From positions 1-23,032 of IMG/VR virus record IMGVR_UViG_3300037485_000702: DNA of 23,032 nucleotides. One strand, written 5' to 3'. The position numbers were made by a program, and so were the translations under genes. The notes under the pieces are model-generated. The model was not told where the DNA came from and made no database searches. It saw nothing but the letters and a program-made list of their open reading frames with translations. The DNA is from a virus. This document shows, in pieces, positions 1 through 4,990 of the stretch (positions within the stretch are counted from its first letter, which is position 1; each line of letters begins with the position of its first letter).

Positions 1-69
1 CTCGACCGTATGGTTTGGAATCGTTCCATCAGTGCCATTGGGCACCAGCTTGTCTTGATTCTTGCTCAT
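1..69 (-). CDS. Partial minus-strand gene, N-terminal 23 residues only
   Basis: An ATG on the minus strand at 67-69 opens a frame that runs without a stop to the left edge. The translation begins MSKNQDKLVPNGTDGTIPNH. A purine-rich ribosome binding site (GGAAAGG, minus strand, at 77-83) sits 7 bases upstream, which is why I accept so short a stretch. A 5-bp GC hairpin (CCGGG at 82-86, CCCGG at 92-96) overlaps the site and could affect its access. The fragment is hydrophilic and I do not recognise a family. It points away from the non-coding region, so that region separates it from the methyltransferase operon. Confidence 0.55.
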   Translation of the reverse strand, partial: MSKNQDKLVPNGTDGTIPNHTVE

Positions 70-177
70 AGTGTAACCTTTCCGGGGTTGTCCCGGTTTG
101 TTTCCCTTGCCCAACATAGGCAAGGAAATGTTAAGCGTGCAGGTAGTATGTAGCAGGTTAGTGGCACTAGGTACACA

Positions 178-216
178 CGTACCCGCCACACCCGCCACAC
201 ACCCGCCACACCCGCG
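178..216. repeat. Short tandem repeat of ACCCGCCAC
   Basis: Four adjacent copies of a unit close to ACCCGCCAC are seen. The last copy has decayed to ACCCGCGCC, and one copy carries two extra bases (AC). It is an isolated C-rich, strand-asymmetric patch in AT-rich surroundings. No function is evident. Confidence 0.6.
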
Positions 217-273
217 CCGTATTTGTCAATCGTTGTCATGTTCTCATTGTACTAAAGGTGCAAGCGGAAAAGT

Positions 274-540
274 GAATAAACTTATCAACAGCTTATAAAC
301 ATTGTGTAAGTGATTGCTATATAGAGACTTATGCCGCAACGTGTAAGCAATAAATCTTTTTACGCCTTCGATATTTAAGTATCGATCTCGCCTATTATGT
401 ATAAGTGTTTGATATGCAATGCTTTATACCTGAAAAGTGTACGGGGTTTTGGCGTGAATAGTTATTAACACCTTATTCACATTGTAAGTTGTTGATAATC
501 AATGCTTTATGACTTATTGTTAATAACCTGTTCATAACTC
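274..540. other. Candidate replication origin: paired DnaA-box-like 9-mers
   Basis: Seven 9-mers resembling the DnaA box TTATCCACA lie in 260 AT-rich bases. On + they are TTATCAACA (282-290), TTATAAACA (293-301), TTATTAACA (462-470) and TTATTCACA (473-481). On minus they are TTATCAACA (490-498), TTATTAACA (518-526) and TTATGAACA (529-537). Three pairs have the same 11-base start-to-start spacing, about one helical turn: 282/293, 462/473, and 518/529 in inverse orientation. The pairs at 462-481 and 518-537 face each other across the single box at 490. The bases around the first two pairs are also alike (274-307 versus 455-487), suggesting an old duplication. TTATTCACA fits the relaxed consensus TTWTNCACA exactly; the rest have one or two mismatches. 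An origin is inferred, not shown. Confidence 0.45.
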
Positions 541-633
541 TGCTTATTAGAATATGCTATATGGTATGCGTTACTCTTAAGCATTGCTTAATCGTAAGAC
601 GAATTGCACGTTATACGCTGCCACGATTCGGCG

Positions 634-653
634 CGGGATGTGTCGGTATCCCG
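634..653. other. Small hairpin next to an A/T tract
   Basis: CGGGAT (634-639) and ATCCCG (648-653) form a 6-bp stem with an 8-base loop, followed on + by AAAAATATAAAA. There is no T run after the stem on either strand's downstream side, so it is not a convincing terminator. It lies between the DnaA-like cluster and the 30-base repeats. Confidence 0.3.
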
Positions 654-691
654 AAAAATATAAAAGGCAAAATCACCGGATATTCAGATTA

Positions 692-721
692 AGTATAATT
701 TACACTGTATAAGTAACAGTT
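692..721. repeat. 30-base direct repeat, copy 1
   Basis: This is an exact 30-base match to 751-780, with starts 59 bases apart. The unit begins AGTATAATTTACAC and ends TAAGTAACAGTT. Its centre is a dyad, TACA-C-TGTA, typical of a protein binding site. It also contains a TATAAT word. An iteron or operator role is inferred. Confidence 0.75.
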
Positions 722-750
722 CGCCTTAAACCAAATACCGCCTATCCGGT

Positions 751-780
751 AGTATAATTTACACTGTATAAGTAACAGTT
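751..780. repeat. 30-base direct repeat, copy 2, with a partial third copy at 804-814
   Basis: Identical to copy 1 at 692-721. The terminal part AAGTAACAGTT recurs at 804-814, and a related AGTAACCCATA occurs at 848-858 (compare AGTTACCCATA at 811-821). The series therefore decays rightward. Confidence 0.75.
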
Positions 781-955
781 AGCAAGTATACCGGAAATAC
801 CTAAAGTAACAGTTACCCATAGCAATAAAACATTGAGTACCTGTATAGTAACCCATAAACTACCGTTACCTTCTACCTTACTTGTAGTGCCATACCGGGA
901 GTGTAATAGCACCGTACAGTAAAGTGTAGGACTGAAGGTATATTAAATAGATAGA

Positions 956-970
956 TCAATGAATCATTGA
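956..970. promoter_or_regulatory. Operator-like palindrome TCAATGA-A-TCATTGA
   Basis: A perfect 7-1-7 dyad. No gene start with good signals follows it; a 16-codon frame from 979 is the only one near. It is compatible with a repressor site. Confidence 0.35.
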
Positions 971-1065
971 GAGTAAACATGGTAGTAGCACATGTGGGAA
1001 ACTGTGTAAGGTGGTGTGCAAATTGGTAAGTGAATACTGCATGTGATCTGTGTAACTGAAGTTAT

Positions 1066-1075
1066 AGTGTACACT
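1066..1075. promoter_or_regulatory. 10-base perfect palindrome AGTGTACACT
   Basis: Self-complementary and directly followed by a CCGGTA word (1077-1082). It shares the half-site TACACT with the dyad inside the 30-base repeats, so one regulator might read both. This is inference. Confidence 0.3.
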
Positions 1076-1485
1076 TCCGGTATTGAACAAACTGTATGTA
1101 GAAAGGTAAACTAATGGTTTACATATAGTGGTATAATAGTAACTGGTGGTGATAAAGTGGTATATGTGGTTATAACTACAAGTATATGGTATTATATGTT
1201 ACAACACATAGTTTGATTAGGTGTACTGGCTGGAATGATACCGGAAGGGAATAATAGGGTATGGTGATGGGTGAGTTGCCTATAATATGCGGTATAGGTA
1301 ACATTATGGCGAGTTATACCGGTATAGAGGCAATATAGTGGCGTTAGTGACGAGTTATAGGCTGCAGCGGGTGTAATTACTAGTATAGCGGTAGATTATA
1401 GCTTGTGGTGACTATAATGGGTGATTATAGCCTATAGACGCTATAAAGTGATAGTATATCTCCGGTTTGGCGCGAAAGTGGAGAT

Positions 1486-1549
1486 AGTTGACTGTACATT
1501 ATCTACTTGGTTAGTGGAAGCGGGTAGATAATGCTAGATACTGTCAACT
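1486..1549. other. Large imperfect inverted repeat downstream of the minus-strand operon
   Basis: The left arm 1486-1506 starts AGTTGACTGTA and ends CATTATCTAC. The right arm 1524-1549 is its reverse complement apart from one mismatch and a 5-base insertion (1534-1538). The loop is 17 bases. It lies 17 bases past the stop of the minus-strand secreted-protein gene, so a transcript end is possible. There is no T run after it in the minus direction, so an intrinsic terminator is doubtful and a recombination or protein binding site remains open. Confidence 0.5.
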
Positions 1550-1566
1550 GGTGACATTAACAGGTA

Positions 1567-2316
1567 TTATGGACTAGATACTCTAAAGAACTTACCTGTA
1601 ACTACTTCGACATTAACTGGTGGTGTTCCTTGAATAGCGGATTTTAGAACAAGCCATTCGCTAAAGTCTAGTGAACCCCATAGGGTGTATACCGCACCTG
1701 TAATACTAGGCCAGAATACCTCTACCTTCTGGTTTATAACCCTGATATTAACAGAGAACGGGGGTACAGGAATAACAGTTGGAAGCTCATTAGTACTATT
1801 AAGTATACCATAGGTTAACAGATTAGAAGCCTGATTATCCGTTATAACTAGTAACTCAACACGCGGAAACCCATTACTGACTGGTCTACCCCACGGTTTA
1901 AAGTTTCCTGTGCCTAGACCTGCCTGATTGGGTAAGAATGTAGGTAAACGTGGAATAGCTAATCCATAGAATAGCGGTACGGCTACACAGTTTGGGTCAC
2001 CAAAGTACCAAGCATCAAATGTGCTGACTGGACTTCCCCCATTACCAAACCAGCACCAGTTATTACCACCTACCTGCTTCCACTTCCGATTAGTTACTAA
2101 TACACCACCTGTAATATACGACTTGTCTGCAGGTAAGTAATATCCTTCAACACTCTTAGTATCGGAAACAGTTACGACTGAACCATCATACTTGAGCCAC
2201 CTATCCTGCCAGATTGCTATTGGTGCGTCCCAAGGACCAGAAACATGTAAACACTCAACTCCTGTTGCCACAGAAGTAAACATACAACAAAGCGCAAGTA
2301 GTATCTGTTTTAGCAT
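1567..2316 (-). CDS. Secreted protein of unknown function, C-terminal beta-sandwich-like domain
   Basis: The 249-residue product starts with a Sec-type signal peptide (MLKQILLALCCMFTSVATG; K3, hydrophobic core about 4-17, likely cleavage near residue 19). I chose ATG 2316 because it places the signal peptide at the N-terminus; ATG 2358 in the same frame would add 14 residues before it. Neither start has a Shine-Dalgarno match. The middle is rich in W, G and C (WCWFGNGG, DAWYFGDPNC). The last 60 residues (KVEVFWPS, YTLWGSLDFSEW, KFFRVSSP) look like the small C-terminal beta domain frequent in exported proteins of Verrucomicrobiota and Lentisphaerota. It lies 51 bases after the methyltransferase gene and is probably co-transcribed. 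It could be a lysogenic-conversion (moron) gene or a surface-exclusion factor; the sequence does not decide. Confidence 0.6.
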   Translation of the reverse strand: MLKQILLALCCMFTSVATGVECLHVSGPWDAPIAIWQDRWLKYDGSVVTVSDTKSVEGYYLPADKSYITGGVLVTNRKWKQVGGNNWCWFGNGGSPVSTFDAWYFGDPNCVAVPLFYGLAIPRLPTFLPNQAGLGTGNFKPWGRPVSNGFPRVELLVITDNQASNLLTYGILNSTNELPTVIPVPPFSVNIRVINQKVEVFWPSITGAVYTLWGSLDFSEWLVLKSAIQGTPPVNVEVVTGKFFRVSSP

Positions 2317-2335
2317 AGTGCACCGGATGTTTCTA

Positions 2336-2358
2336 TTAAATAATTCTACTGTTGACAT
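2336..2358 (-). repeat. Duplicated leader, copy upstream of the secreted-protein gene
   Basis: On the minus strand this reads TCAACAGTAGAATTATT followed by TAATAG. It matches 3135-3157, ahead of the methyltransferase gene, at all but about one base. CAGTT stands just upstream in both. It would lie in the 5' untranslated region between the promoter at 2367-2396 and ATG 2316. Confidence 0.65.
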
Positions 2359-2366
2359 TAACTGGG

Positions 2367-2396
2367 ATTATAGTAATGGCACTTCTGTAGATTCAA
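2367..2396 (-). promoter_or_regulatory. Predicted sigma-70 promoter for the secreted-protein gene
   Basis: On the minus strand, TTGAAT (2391-2396), an 18-base spacer and a perfect TATAAT (2367-2372) lie across the 3' end of the methyltransferase gene. Transcription would start near 2360, leaving a leader of about 45 bases that contains the duplicated element. Confidence 0.5.
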
Positions 2397-3123
2397 TACG
2401 GGATTTGGCTATATTGAAGTAGGTTGGGTCTAGTTCTATGCCTATGAATGAGCGTTTGGTTAGTTTTGCTGCTACACCACAACTACCTGACCCCATAGTA
2501 AAATCGAGTACAGTGTCGTTTTCATTTGTATAGGTACGAATGAGGTACTCCATTAGTGCTACAGGTTTCTGTGTTGGATGTAGTTTACTACGTTGGTCTC
2601 TGGCAAAATAGATAAGTTGCTTAGCTAGGAGTTTATCTGGTTCGTATGTTTTACTATAAACCGTCTTATCAGGCATATTAGGCATTATCTCTTTAGCTGT
2701 GTTTGTGTTCGTAGAAACAGCTAAGTGCCGTTTTGATACGCCTTTTGGGTTAATGGTCTTCTGTGAATGATAGGTAGGTTGATTGGTGTAGAATACACTG
2801 GCAATCTCTATAACCTTCAACGGTTGCTTATTCCCAAAAAGGAAGTTACATGCTTTATCCTTCTGCCAGTACCAATCATACCTGTACATTTTGGGGTTAC
2901 TCATGATTAAAGCGGAAGTGAAGGGTTGTGAACCAAACAGTACTATAGCACCGTTTTTCTTAATAACTCGTTTCAACTGTGCCCACATAGGTTCAAATGG
3001 AATGATAGTATCCCATTTACAGGCAGTAGTACCGTATGGTGGGTCAGTCAACACTAGGTCTACAGATTCGGAAGGTATATCCCGCATCTTTTCTAAGCAC
3101 TCGCCATTTATGAGTGAGATCAT
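2368..3123 (-). CDS. DNA adenine methyltransferase, N6_N4_Mtase family, beta class
   Basis: A 251-residue S-adenosylmethionine-dependent DNA methyltransferase. The catalytic motif DPPY is at residues 27-30 (preceded by VLT, followed by GTTACKWD). HPTQKP (motif X) is near 182 and the cofactor-binding FTMGSGS (motif I) near 208, followed by GIELDPTYF. The order DPPY, then target region, then FxGxG marks the beta group, and DPPY implies adenine-N6 (or cytosine-N4) modification. I start at ATG 3123, giving MISLINGECLEKM as usual in the family; a TTG at 3132 in frame is possible. No restriction enzyme gene is adjacent, so it is probably an orphan phage enzyme that protects phage DNA or marks it for replication or packaging. 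It is first in a two-gene minus-strand operon. Confidence 0.93.
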   Translation of the reverse strand: MISLINGECLEKMRDIPSESVDLVLTDPPYGTTACKWDTIIPFEPMWAQLKRVIKKNGAIVLFGSQPFTSALIMSNPKMYRYDWYWQKDKACNFLFGNKQPLKVIEIASVFYTNQPTYHSQKTINPKGVSKRHLAVSTNTNTAKEIMPNMPDKTVYSKTYEPDKLLAKQLIYFARDQRSKLHPTQKPVALMEYLIRTYTNENDTVLDFTMGSGSCGVAAKLTKRSFIGIELDPTYFNIAKSRIESTEVPLL

Positions 3124-3134
3124 ATAATCCAATC

Positions 3135-3157
3135 TATTTAATAATTCTACTGTTGAA
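3135..3157 (-). repeat. Duplicated leader, copy upstream of the methyltransferase gene
   Basis: On the minus strand this reads TCAACAGTAGAATTATT followed by AAATAG, nearly identical to 2336-2358. It ends about 12 bases before ATG 3123. A weak promoter match precedes it on the minus strand (TTGCAT, 18 bases, TAGAAT), with the -10 inside the element. Confidence 0.6.
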
Positions 3158-3454
3158 CAACTGTGTAATGCAACTATTATTTATATACTATATACTATAT
3201 TCAGGAATATGGAATGGGTAAAGTGTTTAAGTAAAGTTGTAAATAATACCATATAGTAATTTTGGGCAATTATATAATATGATACAATTCTCTGATACCC
3301 TATTTCACATTCTCCCTTAATCCTTATTCCTATCCTTGGTCTCCGCCACCCTTCTGGTAGTCTCATAGTGAGGCCATAGGTAGCTCACAAAAGGAAAAAC
3401 TGAAAGAAAAAACCCGTCAAAAAAGAAAGGCAAAAAGGAAAAACGGCCCCACGC

Positions 3455-3466
3455 GTATAATTATAC
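3455..3466. promoter_or_regulatory. 12-base perfect palindrome GTATAATTATAC
   Basis: Self-complementary and directly preceded by ACGCGT. It is located midway between the divergent operons. It shares GTATAATT with the 30-base repeats at 692 and 751. A repressor site controlling both operons is conceivable. Confidence 0.35.
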
Positions 3467-3598
3467 CAAACCTAACGGCATCTGGCAAGTGCAATCCGAA
3501 AATAAATACCCTTGTAACTCCTTGCTATTCAAGTACTTATGGAAGCATGCGATTTTCCTTGACAAAAACAGACTATTTTACGGGTTCTTTCAACGTAC

Positions 3599-3627
3599 TT
3601 GTCATGTGGTACTAATTATGGTATATT
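3599..3627 (+). promoter_or_regulatory. Promoter P1, packaging operon
   Basis: TTGTCA (3599-3604), a 17-base spacer, then TATATT (3622-3627). The start of transcription would fall near 3634. This argues against the ATG at 3634 as translation start and favours ATG 3649. The -10 and following GAC are the same as in P2 at 6299. Confidence 0.65.
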
Positions 3628-3648
3628 GACTCCATGTTAAGGGGTACT

Positions 3649-4461
3649 ATGATGTATAAGTATGGGGCGAGAGAACCGAATCAAGAACGAATGGGAGCAG
3701 CACTTCCACTGTCAGAACTTTTGACAGGAGATGTGCCTGTACACCCACTCATAGCTGACCACCTCACAAGTATACAAAGTTTCCAGCTTTATCAAAATGA
3801 CAAGTATGCAGTTTGCGGCCCTGCTGCAGTAGGGAACCAGCGAATACTGATCTCTACACACTTAGGTGCGGCTACAGTACCCAGTACAACAGATGTATTT
3901 GATCTCTACCACAGGTCAAGCGCACCTCAGTTTACAATGAGGAAAGAGAGAAAGTGGCTGTGGTCTCGCACAAAAGTAGAGAATGATAATGGGGTTATAT
4001 TGCAGGAGATGTGTGATGAACTATTACGTGGTGGTATTGCGGGTGTCAAGGCTGTCGCTTTCGCAAAAGTAGATGTAACTAACCTAGAAGAAGTAGCGGC
4101 TGCGGTTTCAATCTTTGGTTCTGTTTTACTTGGGTTACGAATGACTGTTGCACAGCATCGACAAATTAGTAAGCGGGTTTTTGATTATTGGCCAGACTAT
4201 GCCCCTGTTATGGGACACGCAGTATTAGGTGGTGGGTATGACAAGACAGATTTAGAAAAAGCAAAAGGGGATATAATTACTTGGGGCAAGTCTATGAAGA
4301 TGACACGTCCCTTTATGGAACGGCATATTCAAGAGTGTTGGGTGATTATCTGGCCTGAGAATCTAGGGACAAAACAGTTTCAGCAAGGCATTGATTTGGA
4401 TGCACTGAAAACTGCGTATTATCGGATAACAGATAGAGAGTTGGTACTTTATGGCAAATGA
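3649..4461 (+). CDS. Papain-like cysteine-peptidase-fold phage protein, function unknown
   Basis: The 270-residue product starts at ATG 3649, 4 bases after an AAGGGG ribosome binding site (3639-3644). Visible marks of a papain or C39-like fold are QNDKYAVCGPAAVGN with a candidate nucleophile Cys56, a mixed alpha/beta middle (EMCDELLRGGI, LEEVAAAVSIFGSVLLGL), GHAVLGGGYD with candidate His190, and ITWGKSMKMTRPF (W212) where papains have the N-S-W-G segment. The same sequence of signatures is known from uncharacterised actinobacterial and phage proteins. The Asn of the classical triad is not evident. The gene is first in the packaging operon and overlaps the small terminase start (ATG 4451 within its last codons). 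It might mature a head protein, act on the host, or be a non-catalytic structural protein. Confidence 0.6.
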   Translation: MMYKYGAREPNQERMGAALPLSELLTGDVPVHPLIADHLTSIQSFQLYQNDKYAVCGPAAVGNQRILISTHLGAATVPSTTDVFDLYHRSSAPQFTMRKERKWLWSRTKVENDNGVILQEMCDELLRGGIAGVKAVAFAKVDVTNLEEVAAAVSIFGSVLLGLRMTVAQHRQISKRVFDYWPDYAPVMGHAVLGGGYDKTDLEKAKGDIITWGKSMKMTRPFMERHIQECWVIIWPENLGTKQFQQGIDLDALKTAYYRITDRELVLYGK

Positions 4462-4903
4462 AATAGTGGTATGGGGTCGTGGCCCTTTACGGCGTGCGGT
4501 TAGTTTAGACAAGTTAGCTGACTCCTTTGAAGAGTTTGGAAATGATGGTTTGTCTTTGCGCGAGATAGGTGATAGGATGGGTACGGATGCGGGTAGGATA
4601 ACCCGAAAGTATCCAGAATTGAAATCGGCCTATCAACGTGGCATAGATGGGCGTACCATAGACGTAGAAGCCATGCTGATGAAAAGGGCATTAGGTTATA
4701 AGGGTACAAACAAAACCGTCACTAGGAGGCTAATGGGGGGCGTAGAAGTGGAGGTAGTAGAAAAGGTAGAGGACGTAGACATACTACCGGACGTTGGGGC
4801 AATGCGGTTGCTACTTAAAGGACGTACTAAACGGTATAGCGGGGATGAGGATATGAAAGTAGGAGTGATTGTAAACCTTAACGCACAGGATAGCAGGTTG
4901 TAA
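4451..4903 (+). CDS. terS: Small terminase subunit
   Basis: A 150-residue DNA-recognition subunit of the packaging motor. The N-terminal third holds a helix-turn-helix-like segment (LSLREIGDRMGTDAGRITRK, about 35-54). The second half matches the pattern of phage small terminases: VEAMLMKRALGY, then a charged hairpin (VTRRLMGGVEVEVVEKVED), then LPDVGAMRLLLKGR. It starts inside the end of the upstream gene. Its own stop TAA overlaps the ATG of a 26-codon frame. It sits directly before the large terminase, as expected. Recognition rests on architecture and position; family members diverge strongly. Confidence 0.75.
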   Translation: MANEIVVWGRGPLRRAVSLDKLADSFEEFGNDGLSLREIGDRMGTDAGRITRKYPELKSAYQRGIDGRTIDVEAMLMKRALGYKGTNKTVTRRLMGGVEVEVVEKVEDVDILPDVGAMRLLLKGRTKRYSGDEDMKVGVIVNLNAQDSRL

Positions 4904-4983
4904 TGCTAGATATATTTCTATACATTATATCTGGTCTATTCCTGCTTTCCGGTGTAGTAATACTTATAATCTCATTCTTTTGA
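4903..4983 (+). CDS. 26-residue membrane peptide between the terminase genes
   Basis: The ATG at 4903 overlaps the small terminase stop (TAATG), and the frame ends at TGA 4981-4983, seven bases before the large terminase ATG. The product is MLDIFLYIISGLFLLSGVVI followed by LIISFF: one uninterrupted hydrophobic stretch with a single acidic residue (D3), and no positive charge. An AGG lies 9 bases upstream. The large terminase start has no Shine-Dalgarno site, so reading through this small frame would also couple its translation. It may be a real one-pass membrane protein (small holin-like or other), or only a coupling device. No family is recognised. Confidence 0.4.
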   Translation: MLDIFLYIISGLFLLSGVVILIISFF

Positions 4984-4990
4984 TACTTAT

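Larger units (their letters stand above)
746..1324. repeat. Cluster of TACCGG/CCGGTA words
   Basis: The word TACCGG or its complement appears at 746-751, 789-794, 893-898, 1077-1082, 1239-1244 and, as the full palindrome TACCGGTA, at 1317-1324. Chance would give well under one or about one in this length at this base composition. The words are unevenly spaced (43 to 184 bases). They could be protein binding sites or methylation targets; nothing here tells which. Confidence 0.4.
70..1566. other. Non-coding regulatory region of about 1.5 kb
   Basis: No frame here has a convincing combination of start, ribosome binding site and protein-like composition. The sequence is AT-rich and unusually rich in short TATA-type words (TATAAT at 694, 753, 1132, 1280 and 1410), with degenerate recurrences of a GAGTTATA or GATTATAG word between 1300 and 1435. 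It contains the candidate origin, direct repeats, palindromes and TACCGG words listed separately. A gap this large is uncommon in a phage genome that is otherwise tightly packed, so a replication or control role is likely. Confidence 0.6.
3124..3648. other. Divergent intergenic region between the methyltransferase operon and the packaging operon
   Basis: About 525 bases without a convincing gene. Near the methyltransferase it has AT-rich TATACTA repeats (3181-3203). In the middle there is a purine-rich patch on + (3387-3445, runs of A broken by GG or GAAA), followed by an ACGCGT and GTATAATTATAC palindrome. At the right end is the promoter of the packaging operon. A 61-codon minus-strand frame at 3181-3366 has no ribosome binding site, and I do not accept it. 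Confidence 0.5.

Noticed and set aside
98-298. 66-codon + strand frame
   Set aside because: The start is a TTG without a ribosome binding site. Much of the frame is the C-rich tandem repeat, and the composition is not protein-like.
634-653. Hairpin as an intrinsic terminator
   Set aside because: Short stem, and no T run on the downstream side of either strand.
979-1029. 16-codon frame just after the 956-970 palindrome, possible leader peptide
   Set aside because: Too short, only a weak GAGAG upstream, and no gene following that a leader peptide could regulate.
3181-3366. 61-codon minus-strand frame
   Set aside because: No ribosome binding site, and its C-terminal part is an AT-rich repeat region. 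Kept as intergenic.
3559-3564. Perfect TTGACA upstream of P1
   Set aside because: No -10-like hexamer at 16-18 bases; the second site at 3599 fits far better.
4898-4926. Possible promoter TTGTAA-17-TACATT before terL
   Set aside because: Both boxes match only four of six bases, and it lies within an operon already served by P1. The 17-base spacing alone is weak support.
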